This document shows, piece after piece, positions 12,702 through 26,500 of a DNA stretch of 64,000 bases; position 1 is the stretch's first letter, and every line of letters starts with the position of its first letter. The translations under genes and the position numbers were made by a program. Where the stretch lies: assembly GCA_000711775.1 (NCBI GenBank), contig ARYC01000679.1, positions 40,911 through 104,910 of the forward strand, in the 5' to 3' direction. The DNA comes from Oxytricha trifallax. Its lineage: Eukaryota > Ciliophora > Spirotrichea > Sporadotrichida > Oxytrichidae. The notes under the pieces are model-generated. The model saw only the letters and a program-made list of their open reading frames with translations. It had not been told where the DNA came from and ran no database searches.

Positions 12702-13094
12702 CATTGGATGAAGAAAATGAAAGAAGGGATGAAATTAAAGAGTTAAATAATAAAAAAGAAGATAATTAGCTCAAGAATAATTAAAAAAGTATAGTACCTC
12801 CCTTGCTCATGAAAAAGTTAACAACTAACATCGAGTAATTGAATTATGATAAACAAAATAAATTATTCATTTTTTATTTTTTTAGTATAAATTCTGTTAG
12901 AAAGATATATAGTTAAATTTTAGTTGATTTTAAAATCAATGATAATCTTTGAAATTTTATTATAACCAAAGATGGGAGGCTTAGACTTTAAAAAATTGAA
13001 TAAAATTTAAGATTTCCAAGATGAATTTATGGGTAAATACGAGGAATTCAGTTTATCATGGCGAGAAGCAATTAGAAGAGATAAGAGGTTTTGA
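12702..13094 (+). CDS. Small Lys/Glu-rich protein, unknown
   Basis: A coding block at about 12702-12850 (DEENERRDEIKELNNKKEDN, charged helix) is followed after an AT-rich gap by a block at 12972-13094 that reads MGGLDFKKLNKIQDFQ and ends SWREAIRRDKRF at TGA 13092-13094. The two are probably consecutive segments of one small gene, although the 5' end was not found and the second block could be a separate tiny gene. No domain recognised. Confidence 0.4.
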
Positions 13095-13297
13095 CCTATC
13101 ATAAAAATATTACTAATTACTACTATTAAGTTATTAATCAAGATTTATTTAAAATAAGTGTTTATCATTTAAAATCTTCAATAATTCTTAATTTATTAAT
13201 TTGCTTACAATTTAAACAATAAACAATATATCTTTAATACTAAAGTTCTTGAATAAATTCAAAGTAAAAGTTATAATAAGCTTACATAAATTATTTC

Positions 13298-13301
13298 AAT
13301 T

Positions 13302-13341
<40 letters not shown>
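13298..13341. repeat. (TA)n microsatellite
   Basis: An uninterrupted run of about twenty TA units inside AT-rich spacer. No function inferred. Confidence 0.9.
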
Positions 13342-13346
<5 letters not shown>

Positions 13347-13488
13347 TTCATCTCTTAAATATTTATGATAAAAATTTTATAATTAAATATTTTTAAAGGT
13401 GAAAAAATAAATTATAGAAAAAGATTGTATATTGAATTAATTCATACTTATTTATAATAATATTAAATGAAAATTACTTCTTTGAAAT

Positions 13489-16400
13489 AAAACAGGCCTT
13501 AAACTGCAGCATAACTAAGGCCTGTAAAATCAGTCAAACTTCTATAGCCAATTACTGAAATATCACAAAAACCAAGACAAGAATGAAATAATATTAATTT
13601 AAATTCGAATGTTGATACTGCACTAACACCATTAAGATATTATTTTATTTATATTAATAATACATAATGATTTGTAAGTTAGAAGAAAATAAATTGTATT
13701 TAATTATTATAAACTAAATAATTATTTAAAGACAAAGCGTGAATTTTAAGGACCTAGATACAAGAGACGATTTAATTGATATAGATTAGAAATTAGTATA
13801 TGATGAATTGAATTCTGCAAGTAAGCCAAAAATTATGAAATAATCTACACTCCAAAAATCAAATACTTATTTATTAATATATTGATTTGTGGTTTTAAAG
13901 ATAAAAACTTATTCGATTTATATCATATTTAATACAATGAGAAGCTCGATTTTTAGACCCAAATCATCATATTTAGGCAATCCAGAAAGATAAATTAATT
14001 ATGAATCAAAGGTTTTCACAACAGATGTAGGAATAATATAAAATATATTACAGGTAGGATTTTGTATCTTCATTTTAAAATAAAATTATTTTGATAAGAC
14101 TTTAAATTTCTGATGTGATAGCTATTGATAAACATTTGGACAACGTAGAAGAAATAATAGTAAAATTTAACAATCGACCTCGAAGCACTGAAAAAATTTA
14201 GAAAATTGGGATAGATTTGAATGAAAAATATAAACAAATGCAAAGACTCCAGGAATAAATGAAACTTTAAAAAGATCTCAACGATCAGACTGCTATAGCA
14301 GTTGGTCTAATGCAAAATGAATATATATCTCAAGTATCAGAGTAATAAAATCATCAATTCTTGGTGTCTAGAAATTAGCAGTAGTATTTAAGCGAAAACT
14401 TTCACAGTCCGAAGAACTTAAATTCAAAAATGATTGATATGAAGTGTATGAGCACAAATTAAGCTTCTGTAAAGAAATACGATTCACAGTTTCTACTCAC
14501 CCAATAAAAGTTAGCGAATTAACACAGACTACAATCAGCTTCTACAAAATATACTTTGAACAACCCTAAAACCAGTATAAATTAATCAGCGGTTACTGGG
14601 AGCACCAGGAAAATGCGAATAGAATCAGCTAAAACTATAGGGTCCCCTATGTCTAGAAATTTTATATAGAGTTCTGCATTAATGTCTCAAAAATCAGGTT
14701 CTATAGCACCCCCATAAGTTCAAAAAACAAAGAAAGCTAAGGAGTAGAAAAAATTACAATATTCTCAAAGTCAGATGAATCTATAGCAAGTTCAAGAGTA
14801 TCAGCAATTCTTTCAGAAAAATGCCAACATAGATTATGGAATCGCTTAATACGTTATGACTGGAAATAAAATTGATACATAGAAAAACAAGAAAATTAAA
14901 GCATAAATATAAAAAGTTGGATAGACTACTTTTATGGAGAATATTGGTGCTGAGGCTTAAATATAAACTGAAGTTTAGTTTATAATACTTATATGAAAAT
15001 ACTTTGTTTTAAATTTTAAATTTATTTAGTTGCTAATCATATCTTTATAATTTCTTCTCATTTTTGAAATTACATATTATTTAATCTAAACTTTTTTTGT
15101 AGCTTTAGTTATTTTAACGATTTATATTTTCTATAATAATAATTTACTAACAAACTGAAGAAGCAGATACTCTTAATGAGAGTGATTTTGTATTCCTTGA
15201 TCAAGAAGATGATTAAGCTGAACCTCTAATTTAATATTCTCCAAAAGTAGAATCAAATTTGCTCTATCAAGGGTAGCATGTAAAAATTTACAAGCCAGTA
15301 AAGGATGTGTAAAAACGTGGCAGACCTCAAACAGCAGGTCCATCGAACTTAGTAAAAAGAAGATTTTAACAAAGTTAATAAAAAGTTAATAATTACTCGA
15401 AAGACTAAAGTCCAATTAATCTGGAATAGATTGATAGTGATTTAGAAAATTTATAAGAATAGTTATAAATTCAAAAGTCAGAACTACAACAACCTATAAT
15501 TAATAAAGTTGATTACTCTAAATTAGAGAGTACATTTAGAAATGAACATTCATTGTAAAAATCTATATTTAGAGATAAAAAATAGAAAATTGTTGAGTTA
15601 ACTGAATACTTAAAGTTGATACTCCACGATTACTAACTTTAAAATTTTAAGAATAATTAAGATGAAATTGACTAAACCATTTCCAAGTTTAACCTATCAT
15701 ATCAACTTAACGAAAACTAGAATATTGCTTCATTACTTAATTCAAAGAGAACTGGCAATACTTCAAATCATGAAAAGTTAGAACTATAAAAATCTATAGA
15801 AGATTCTTAGATATAATCTACAGGTCTACGTTTGAGACGCCTTACTGCCAAGTACGGTCCTAAAGTTGATCTAGTTTCTCATGGTTTCTAAAAATTTAGA
15901 GTGCAGGATATAGAATAATTTTTCGATCCACTCCGATTAAAATTGATGATGGTCCCTTTATCAGATATACCAAATTAATTCACTAAGTAAGGTAGTGACT
16001 TTCACTTTATAAAGGGCATTAAATTGTAGCTCATGAAAGAATTACAAGCTGCTTTAAATTCATATGAAGAAGGCATTTTGTAATACCCGTAGTCTTCTTT
16101 TAATTGCAAATTTAACAAGGGGGTTATACTGTTTAAACTGGGGATGTTTAAGGAAGCATTGAGAATTTATTAATAGATTGTAAGAGAAGAACTATGTATT
16201 TATTATTTTTTTATTAGATTTATATTAATTTAATTTTAATGAACCACTTGACAAGAGAATCGCATTTAGTTAGTTAGTTCAATTATTAAATATATTAAAA
16301 CATTCATATTTTTTTCTAAAAAAGAAATATTTAAAGGTTTAATTTTTCCAGGAAAAATATAAATATGTCCATAGCATTGACTAATATTTTATAACAATTA

Positions 16401-17311
16401 TTATCTCGTTAATAATCATAAAATGGTCCAACAAAGTATTTTAAGCTTAGAATTTTCATTTTAGTTAAAATATATTTATTTAAAGACAATATTCCAAAAA
16501 TTATCCCCAATTATAAGTAATTAATATTTAAATCGCCTATAATAAATCTCTATGTGAAATTTAGATAGGTCTCTACTCTCAAGCAATTTTCACAATAGAT
16601 TCCTATGTCAACAACTTCAAAGAACGAAAGCAGAGATATGATCATAGCTCAAAAACAGACAACTCTCTCAGCTACCAAGAAAAAATTTAAATGACAAAAT
16701 CTAACTATGTGCCTGACGACCAGTACCTCTTTGAAATTTATCAGATTAGAGGGGTGGCTTGCTTGAGAGCTAATAAAGTAGTGGAAGCTTCTAAGAGTTT
16801 CCAAGTTGCACAAGAATTCAAGCAGCATATCTTTAAGAAATAAGGGAGATAAGACTCGTCACTATCACCTAATAGAATAAACAGCAATAACATTTTGATA
16901 TAAAATTAAGGAATAGACATTGAGAAAAGTAGTAGCGTGAATAATGTATTGGATGAAGATGGCTATACAATTATAACTTTGGAGTAAACTTAAAATGGGT
17001 CTCTATCTAAACGATCTTAATCCATCAATAAGAATATCACAACTGGAGGAATTAGATGTGAAGATTAAGCTGAAAACGAGGGATAATTTAGCAAGCAGTA
17101 AATGAACATTAGAATCAGACCACTGACAGCTAAATTACAGAAATCCTAGTCATAGCAGGTACTATAGGGTTAAATGAACTAGTTTCATTTGAGGTAACGA
17201 TTGGAGACGCTTGAAGAAGAAAACGACAATTACTTGAACATTAAATCTCAATAATCTTTTGTACTTTATTATGATTATTTAGTCTAAATTACCCTCCCTG
17301 CATTATTATGA
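13489..17311 (+). CDS. TPR-containing protein, multi-segment
   Basis: Coding blocks lie at about 13489-13605, 13735-13880 (NFKDLDTRDDLIDIDQKL), 13936-14044 (MRSSIFRPKSSYLGNP, ends at a GTAGG donor), 14124-14965, 15150-16170 and 16525-17311. The 14.1-15.0 kb block holds a coiled-coil start and a long Gln/Ser-rich region. At about 16030-16170 a tetratricopeptide-like unit is visible (ALNSYEEGILQYPQSSFNCK then FNKGVILFKLGMFKEALRIY), and another TPR-like helix pair follows an intron near 16710-16800 (YQIRGVACLRANKVVEASKS). The C-terminal part is again Ser/Gln-rich. The architecture recalls ciliate TPR scaffold proteins. The N-terminus and the join to the next gene are uncertain. Confidence 0.6.
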
Positions 17312-17376
17312 TTGAAATTATATTAATTTTTTTACCAAATTTAAAATCTCAATCAATAAACGATTAAAATAATAAT

Positions 17377-19745
17377 AACTTCATCTCAGGAACCGAAACT
17401 CCAATAAATTTGCCAGATTAATAAGAAGATTTATTTTCCTTAGACGCCGAAGATATTTTAAGAACCCTAGATTAATATGATTAAGAACATAAATAAATCA
17501 CCAATGAGGTCATGTCATTGAGGGAGAAAAATTTAAAGTTTAAAACATAAAAGATTGATGTCAAGTCTTATCAGACAGATGTGTATCATCAAATTTTATT
17601 TTAATATATAGTATTTGACATGTTCGGATAGGTTAATTAAGAAATTAGTGAATTTATTGAAAATTTATAAGAGAAATTGATGATAGGCAGAAATATCTTG
17701 CCCTAAATTTAATAAAATTATTATAATAAATATTATGTGCATAACACCCTGAATGTAAATAGAAATATAGATTAATATCTGGATGAAGACCGTATTAAAA
17801 AGGAAAGTCCCAAGAAGCATGGTGTAGCAACTATCAAACGCAGTGCAAGCAGTGATTTGAGAATAACTGGACTCAGAAAGAAATCAAAGAACAATTATTA
17901 CTTTTCTAACAACAATCTTTTAATTATATTTTTAAGTTCAATTAAATAGATGAAAATTCACTATACTTATTTATATTTATAATAATAATTATTTTCATTT
18001 AAATCTTCTGATAAACATTGAAAAACCTCAAGGAGCGATAGCTTAATTCATAACCTATCAGAAAGATCAAACTTTGAAGGTTTAGTAAGAAAAAGAGTTT
18101 AAGTAAAAATTGTAAAGTTTTGAGCTTGAAAATATTTAGAGATTAATATACTATTTATATTGTGTTTATTATCAAACAAGCAGAAATAGAATACAAGGTA
18201 TTTATTAATTAAATTACACATTTTGTATAAAATATTATATTATTTAGAGCAAATTAAGCACGAAAAGAAGAGAGAAAGAAATAGAGAATATTACAAATTC
18301 ACAAAATTCTGCGATTAAAAATAAAAACGTTTAGGAGATTGAAGAAAATATTCTGATGAGACCTGAAGATTTTTATATAGATACTAAAAGATAAATTAGG
18401 CTGGATAAAGTACTACTTGGTTTTGAAATTGATCCATTTAATGATAGTATCACTGAGTAAGAAATAGAAGTCAGGCAGCGGAGAGAGCAATTAGAGTAGG
18501 AATTTTCATAAATATTATATAAATTGTGTGATTATACATTACTATATATATGCTTTATATCATAAAATTGAAAATATTTTGATATAAAAACTTCTTAATG
18601 TATTGTTAATTTTCACAACCAGCGTCAGAAGATCCATTTTATAAGAGATTAGAAGATTAAAAACGAGAAAATGAAGCCATGAAAAATAAAGAATATTAAA
18701 TTGTATACAAATACTATACATATATTAACAATGAATATCAAGTAATATATTATCAATATTGCAGAAGTATCAATAGGTTTATGGGAAAATAATTTAATAA
18801 ATATTTATTTTATTAGATGAAGTTTCGTGCGATTATAGTAGATTTAATAAACTAAAAAGATTAATCAACCCAAAAATCTAAATAATAGTATTATTTAGAC
18901 TTAAGATATTTTTAAAAATTTTTTATATGAAACAAGTACCATCCAATAATTTAATTACCCCTATATATTGGAAAATTATAATCTAATTTTGTTTATTTTA
19001 CCAAACTATTTCAACTAGAGAAATATTTCTTACAATTCCTTCAGGTGTCTGATAAAGATTTATTGGGCTTGCCAGAGCATCATATGGCTATTGATGGTAT
19101 CAATTAATATGCTATAAACTATAGTAATTACTTAAAATAAGGCATATTTTGGCGATATATTCTAATTTCATTAAATCAAGCTATATTTCTATTAATTTTT
19201 ATCAAGGAATTAACAAATCTACAAAAGTAAATAGGAGGCATCAGGAAATATATAGATTAGACTTTTGCTGATCCCCAGAAAACAGCCCTAAATTTGGATA
19301 AAAATTTGGCTATGGCTTAACATCTAAATTCTTTGTTAGAATCGACCTAAGGAGGGGGTCAGGGAGTTAATATGTCGCAAAGTTCAAAACTACTGGAGAG
19401 TCTTTCAACTACTTAGATTTCAAATTAGAATACCAAATTTATAATTAATTTATTTAGGAAATGATAAATTTTATTTACTCTTTTAGGATTAGTTACCATT
19501 TAATTTCTTATATCTGAAGGTATATCTATAGTAGAATTTCCTTGTTATTTTAAAAACCATTTTTTGTTTATCTAAATAATTTAATTAAATACCCTTGATA
19601 GTGTGGGTGATCCATTTAGTAAGCATTCATAATAACCTTAAATAACCAAGAGATTTAATCTGGATCAAATCAAGCAAATTATTGATTAATATTCAGTACC
19701 TCAAAATGAAAGAAACATCCAAATTAAAAATTATATAAAATTTGT
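17377..19745 (+). CDS. Coding blocks of unknown gene, possibly 5' part of the cNMP-binding gene
   Basis: Plus-strand coding blocks sit at about 17377-17950 (SGTETPINLPDQQEDLFSLD, then a helical region and a basic KKHGVATIKRSASSDLRI), 18013-18150, 18240-18515 (RPEDFYIDTKRQIRLDKVLL), 18622-18705 (ASEDPFYKRLEDQKRENEAM), 19050-19160, 19205-19460 (QIGGIRKYIDQTFADPQKTA) and 19600-19750. Several gaps lack GT-AG ends and are probably IESs. There is no recognisable fold. The unbroken orientation and short spacing to the cyclic-nucleotide-binding blocks make this either the N-terminal half of that protein or a separate gene; the sequence does not decide. Confidence 0.45.
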
Positions 19746-19814
19746 TAATTTTTCATTCTAAATTAGCAATACAAATCATTTTTTATTTTTTTTTACTTTT
19801 TATATAAATTCTTG

Positions 19815-22114
19815 GGCAAATACTGAATCCACTGAAATTCTTCATTAAATTCCCTCACTCAGTCAGGTCTCAACTTTATTAATTGGCCACTTTAGAGACT
19901 TACAGTAAAGATCAGGTGATATTCAACCAAGGTGATAACAGCGAGGATTTCTATGTGATTTTAAAGGGTAGCGTATGTGTGAGGACAGTCAAAGAGGAAC
20001 TGGGGAATGTCCCTGTAAATACGAGGGTATGCTATGATGGGGATTATATAGGTGAAATCGCTCATTTTGAGCCTACTGACTCCCTCACTCCAGAAATCAT
20101 TAGAAATTATTGAAAGCATGATAAATTAATGTTCTTTGTTTTAGTATTTAGGAATTCAGCATTGAAATATAATACTCATAATTTTCACTATTTAAATTCG
20201 TATATCATAGCTGACTTACATAGGCAAAGAGTAACTACTACAGCCCTTGAAAACCCTACAATCCTCCTAAAATTAAACAAAAAAGCAGCTTAATTAATAA
20301 TAAATTCTCCAGCTTTGTAAAAAAAGTACGAGAAGAGAATTAATTTCCTGAGACAACTGGATATCTTTAAGGATATAGATATGTATATATTGCTGCCACT
20401 GGCTAGTAATATTAAAGTTAAAAAGTTCAAAATGGGAGAGATTATTGTTAAAGCTGGGGAGCTACCAGAGGGGCTTATTATTCACAAATAAAACGAAAAA
20501 ATATGGTAATACCTATTTTAAAGAGTATTTTTACTTAATTTACTCCGGTATGTTTAATAAGATTTAAAGTTGTATAACATCAACAAAAAACATACTTAAA
20601 ATTTAATAGATTGTGAAAGAAGGTGAATGCTTGGTTTGTGCAGAAAAACTAGCAATGAGATCAAACTAAGCGAGCGATTATACTAGACTACATCCCAAAA
20701 ATCAAAACATAAAGACTAACCCCACTGGCTCATCTCACATGATCTATGATAAATCCGCTTTAAAAAGTGGGAATTCTAAAAGACTATAGATAAAAAGTCT
20801 TTAATAAATAATCTCATTAATTCCAATTAAACAAACTTAATTAAACTTTTTTAAACCTGTTTATTCACTATTATTTAAAGTGTAACGAGTGAAAGTGGCA
20901 ATCAAGTAGGGTAGAACAGCCAAAAATACTACTCAGATTCTTTGCAATAAGTGAACACACATCATAAAACTTATCAGAATGAGTAAATATTGGTTGATGA
21001 CAAGGGACGCAGAATGAAAGACTTCACTGTCTATAAGGATTTGGTAAGTTATACATTAAAATAAGTTATATTCTTTCTTATTGTAGATGGTGTTTTTCAC
21101 TCTACTGCCAAAAGCTTACTTTGGAGGGAGAGTATTCAATACAAATAAAACATTAGATATCTATATTGTAAATTTTGAATTTATTGAGATTTTTATATAC
21201 ATATGACCATTGAGTTTATTAAAATAAGGAATTGCTGCCAGTTCAGAATAAAAAGGAAACTGATGATGAACGTAGAAACAAACCGTCGGTGTCGGAAGGT
21301 CCTAAGAGACGAGGCGCTTGGTTTGCTGGAGGTCAACAACTCAAACATTCGAGCACCAATATTGATAATTTATTTTGGCTTTCAGATAGGAAATATGAAA
21401 TATTAATATATGAAAACTTAACCATGTTTACAAGTGAAATAAATTACCACTAATTAATATTGATAATCAAGTGAAGCAGGTTTTGGGAGACTTCGAGCAC
21501 TTATTTATAAAACGTAGATATTCCATGACAACTCAGAAGATAATGAAGAATGAGAGATCATCCATGCTCTCTGTGGTAAATTTCTCTTGTATTTTCCTAA
21601 TAATTTGTGTAAATATAGATAGCAAATTCAGCTTCAGTGGAGGTGTACTTGATAGATCAGCAACTACTGGATTTCTTCCCAGAGCACACCCAGAAAATGT
21701 TCTGGAATAAACTTATGCATGTGTTTGAGCCAGATAGGCCTTATATGCTTAAAAACGTGCAGAAAATCAAAGATAAATTCAGAGAGTGGGATGTCTATAA
21801 GATCAAGAGCTATTAAACTGAATTTCATAGAAATAACATCAATATATTTTGTTAGGAAAATATTATTGTATGAGAGTCAACTAAAAATATCAATCAATTA
21901 TGTTTATAATATTAAAAGACCAGTAGAATTACCATTCTTTTATTTTTGAAATAGTCATGATCTTTATTTATATAAGTTTAAGACAGGATGAAATCAAATT
22001 GGGATCAAAGAAAAGGCTTGCAATAAAAACAAGTAGTTCAGCTCGATAGATGAATAAATATTAAAAACGATTTTATCTTAATTTAATAACTCAGATGATG
22101 ATAATTTTAGATGA
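19815..22114 (+). CDS. Cyclic-nucleotide-binding domain protein (two CNBDs)
   Basis: The block at 19820-20113 is a clear cyclic-nucleotide-binding domain: YSKDQVIFNQGDNSEDFYVI, a GSV turn and a YDGDYIGEIA segment at the phosphate-binding-cassette position. A second CNBD-like region follows (about 20218-20500; RINFLRQLDIFKDIDMYILL then MGEIIVKAGELPEGLII). Later exons are 20608-20880, 20881-21042 (ending at a GTAAG donor), 21088-21180, 21232-21365, 21471-21571 and 21613-21850; a last block ends at TGA 22112-22114 (SDDDNFR). No kinase or channel segment is seen, so it is not a complete PKG or CNG channel. It may be a cAMP/cGMP-binding scaffold of the kind common in ciliates. The canonical Arg of the binding cassette is not obvious, so nucleotide binding is unproven. 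Confidence 0.75.
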
Positions 22115-22210
22115 GATATATATTTAATTAATATTTACTGAATTTATTAATGAAGTTTAAATAAATGAGTTAACTTATCAATCGCAACTTTGATATCGTC
22201 ATTTCTCTGC

Positions 22211-23271
22211 TCATGGGTTTTAAGTGCCTGCCCCTCTGTGTTGATCGCTGATTGGCTCGTAGAAGAGTCTGAAGGCGTCCTTGTCGTACTCTCCTGATCT
22301 GGCCCATCTGTCGTAGCTGTCGTAGAATCTTAAAAATACAAGATTATTTCCAATAAACATTTTTTAAGGTTCTAAATTGAATTATTTTCATTAATCACCC
22401 CAAAACTCTGTAAGTTTAAACATGATTTCCTTTAATATAATCTTTAGTTATCAGAGTTGTGTCAATTTAAATTGAATCTAAGCTATAAATACATTTTAAT
22501 GCTAAATCTCTCCCATGAGTTACCAGTGTCTCCATAGTATTGGAAGTCTCTCTGATGAAGCTCAGTGGTCTGCTGCAGGATGTCTTGCAACTTAACGAAA
22601 TTGTAGCCGACAACACGTCTGAGCTCTCCACCATTCAATAAAACAAGAAATTGAGGTTCAACTCTAGCGTCGAAGTAGAATTTCACAGTTGGGGTGGAGT
22701 CGCAGTCCACTCTGATGTGCTCAAATTGCTGGAATTAGTTGCAAGTGTTTTAAGAAATATATTTGATAAGGAGATAAGATATGTTCAGCCAACTTTTTCT
22801 ATTAATTCATTTTAGAAGTTACTCAACATATAGTACACCATATAGAGAAGATAATGGAGAAATAATATATAAATAAAGTATTAAAGTGTTTTCGTAATCC
22901 TTCTCGATTTGCTTGCAAATAGGGTTCCATTTAGCAGTGAAATAGAGAAGAGTGAAAGTTGGTCTAGTCTTGTCTAAATGTTAAATCACTTCCTAGAGAC
23001 TTTCAGGTTGCTATAAAAATTAATCATTAATAAACTTTTCTATTATCCATTATTAGATTTGTAATTGTACAATACTGCAATTTCTTAAAACAAAAGAAAC
23101 AGAAATATAATATCTGTTTCATAACTCATAGATAAAATATGAAATTAAAATAGACGATAAATCTCAACATACCTTATAGTTCTTATCTGGGAAGGTAATA
23201 AAAGTTCTCTGAGCGAGTCTTGGGAAAAGAGCTTATTTGCCGAAAGTTTATTGCACTGCCTTCTTCAACAT
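22211..23271 (-). CDS. Thioredoxin-like protein with atypical WNPIC active site
   Basis: Four minus-strand segments assemble cleanly. Exon 1 is 23271-23173 (MLKKAVQQTFGKQALFPRLA, Arg/Lys-rich and mitochondrial-presequence-like). The next segment is 23010-22884 (FTAKWNPICKQIEKDY). An IES with pointer AAAACACTT (minus strand) follows, then 22751-22491 with the cis-Pro region (FYFDARVEPQFLVLLNGGEL) and 22332-22211 with the tail ending GTQNP at TGA. The spacing between the active site and the cis-proline is that of thioredoxins once the IES is removed. The usual CGPC is replaced by NPIC: only the second cysteine remains, so a normal dithiol-disulphide cycle is unlikely. Codon use is strongly C-ending, suggesting high expression. 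The C-terminal extension of about 55 residues is unusual for thioredoxin. Possible role: mitochondrial, structural or chaperone-like. Confidence 0.8.
22752..22892. other. IES in thioredoxin-like gene (pointer AAGTGTTTT)
   Basis: Copies of AAGTGTTTT lie at 22743-22751 and 22884-22892. Removing the interval plus one copy (141 bp) joins the coding blocks in frame, giving ...KDYENTCNQFQQFEHIR... The interval is AT-rich and has no GT-AG ends, so it is not an intron. Confidence 0.85.
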
Positions 23272-23550
23272 TTTTAATTATTATTTATTGCTAAAATAGA
23301 GGCATTTTGAGAAATTATAATTTCATAATTATTTTTTAATAGATTATTTTGGAAATCAGTTTTAATTTTTATATTTCTTTAGTAATATTATTATTATTAA
23401 GTTTCTATAATCTAATAATTTTCTTTCCAGATTTTAATGATTGAATTATACAAATAAAACAATAATAGCAATAAACAAATTTTACTAGTCAAAACTTACA
23501 GTAAATTTGAGATATTTCGTAAAATATTAAAATATATATTTATCTATCAA

Positions 23551-26500
23551 TCAGTATTAATTATTAGAGTTATATGGTTACTAATTCACATATTCTTTGC
23601 TAGCTCCTGTTCCAAATCCAGAAATATAATTGCTTTTGCCACCACTTCTATTAATAAATGTGGTTTGTTTACTTGAGCTGCTGCCATTGTTAATATAGCT
23701 ATCTCCTGCCACAGAATTGTTGTTTTTATTGCTAATTGGAGTCCTATTGTAATTTTAGTAATTCTAATTATTTGATGATTAATAGAAGGTGTTCGAGTCA
23801 TGGTGAGTTATAATTTAGGGTGGTTGAACTTTGTTAATGCTTGATAGTGGTATTTGGCTTGTACGAGGTTGGTTGAATTATTAAGGGGTTTTTGTTAAAC
23901 CATAGCTATTAATTGAGTTGTCGCCGCTTTCTGAAGAGCTAAAACTTGATTTATTTGCTTAAACGTTGCTAGTTTGGTATACTTTGTCTTAAGAGTTTGT
24001 GGTTTGATTTAACACTCTACTTAAATTGGAAGCGTCGATATTGTTGGGAGTATAGTTATTTATCTGTTACTCTTAATAGTATTCTTTGTTTTAATCTGAG
24101 GGTCTGTAATGGAAACTCTGACTTATTGGCTTTGATTTAAGCTTTTATGGTACATTAGAGATGGGATTATTCATATTCTTATACTTGAAAGTAAAGTCAG
24201 TTGCTGATGAAAACTCAGCAGTTTTTTAATCTAAATATAGATTATTTTACCTTTATTCGCTTGATTAAGCTGCACTTCTTTTATCTAGAGATTTATTCAT
24301 CAAACTTGGATTTCTCAATGCAGAATATTGTGTCTTATGAATTACAGTAGCTGTATTAATTTGAGTAGGGGTTTGCAAATCTGTTTTTTCTCTATAAGAA
24401 AAATAGTTTGAATCCAATTAGTCATTGAAATAAGCATGATTTCTATAATTTCCTCCTTGGCTGTTAGGTGTTTAACCATTGACTTAAGAATAGTTGCTCG
24501 GTGTGACTCTTTATGAACTATATTATTACTAATTAGGAGTGAAAGTTTGATAGGGAGATTAAATGTGAATTTTATGATTTTAAGCAGATTCACTTTGTAA
24601 CTCAAGATCATTACCATTCTTTGTACCAGAGAAGGAGTTTCTTTTATAGTATTCTGTGCTTGAGATTTTGTTAGTGGTAACTTGAAGCTTTTATTATAAA
24701 CTTTAGATTTTCTGAGCACACTTCTCATTCTCTTTTCTGTACTCATCTATTAAAGAATTTAGTTTATAATTTTCTGCTTCTTTATAAGTATTCTTCTATT
24801 TAGACTATGCTGATGAGTATATACTTTCAGGTTTGTTTTAATTTAGTTTATCTTTTTGATTTCTCTATTAGTTAAATTCTTCAATACTATCGTTATCTTC
24901 AGGAGTCTAAATTTAAAGTTTTTTCTAGTAACTTTCTACTTTAGGACTTAAAACACTCTGCTTGATCTGTTTATTTAAATTTTATTCGTACTAATCGTAA
25001 GATTTTAAGTATTTCGCATAGTGGCTATTACTTTTCTCACTTTGTATTTATGACTAGTCATTTTTATTAAAATCTCTGCTCTGCTGTAATCTCTTCAAAT
25101 CTTATGGGCTTAAATCTTGTTTTTCCAATTAAATTTAGTTGGCTAAATTTCCAAGCTCAATTTTCTTTTTCAAAATACTGCAATCTTTTTCCAATTCTTG
25201 ATTAGTGTTTTCTAATTCTGTTACACGATTCAAGAGCTTGCTGATCTCATTTTAGAGGTTTTTATTTCTTAACTATAAATCATTCTATTCTTCCACTAAT
25301 TTTAAATTATGGTTTCTTTCTTCCTTGGATCTTTCCATCATTCATTTATCATAGAATTCCTAATTAAAATTAAAGTACTCCAATATGAAAAAAAACAAGA
25401 TATTATACTATAATTCTAAATTTACAGCTCCATCTCTTTGATTTTCGAAGATTCATTAGATTTGAAACTAACAAGCTATTACTATAGTTCCAAATATTAA
25501 GTTCTAACTTTCTCACATTCCTACATCAATCCCTAAATATTTTGGTTTTTATAGCTCTCTCTATCTTGCAAAAGTTAATTATTTTCATCTAAAAGCTGCT
25601 TGAAATTTAGTACTGCCTGATCTATGATATCATCGAGTGATGTAGAATTACCAGTTGATCTTTATGATTGAAGATACGATTAAGAATCTAATAATATCTT
25701 AGGAATAAAAACAAATACTTAGAAATAAGTTAATATAAATTATAATTTTAGATTATTTTATATCAACTTTCAATTAAAAGCATTTGTTAATCTACATCTA
25801 TATGTTATCAATTTAAGTTGTATTTCTGAATGAATATCAGCAACAAGATATTTAACTTTATTTTATTAGAAAAAGTTTAAAGTAAATTATCTCGTTAAAT
25901 GATTATGGAGAATTATATGATGATTGCAAGGCCAAATAAATTGCTTGAAATCTTATCATAAAGAATTAATTATTTTTATAATCAATTCAATTCATCAAAT
26001 AGTGGTGTAAGTTTATCTCTTAATTCCTTCTCGTATGATTTCTAAATAAGTTGTTAATATTAAGTAGCATTAAGATTTCTTTAGGATTTATCATTGAACT
26101 TTGATGAAACTTGCTGCTGTAGCTCAATTAAATATATTAATTTAATCATTACTATTAAAATGATATAAAGATGTTTCAGGGGTTTTTATTTATTTAATTT
26201 TAAATGTGTTTATTTTTCACAATAAAACAGTTCAATTGTGTAAGAATTTAAAATCATTAAATGCTCTAATTCTCTTCGCACTAAATCCTTAACTTAAAAT
26301 ACTAGATTTCTCATGCTATAGTAAATAATTTTTATTTAATACTCATTTTTAAAATATTAATTCGTGTATTATATAAATTTTACATTAATACTATCCATTG
26401 TCAAATCAGTAGCTTACATGTCAAACTGCTCATTATCTAGACTATCAAGTTTCTAATCCATAATAAGAGACTTGACTTCAACCAAGTTGATAATAATTCT

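Noticed and set aside
19883..20113. Stand-alone 76-residue cNMP-binding protein
   Set aside because: The frame continues upstream through TAA (Gln) and downstream after a junction; it is one exon of a larger gene.
23586..24746. Two minus-strand ORFs of 71 and 134 codons under the standard code
   Set aside because: The same strand in another frame, with TAA/TAG as Gln, gives one long coiled-coil/Gln-rich exon; these ORFs are out-of-frame shadows.
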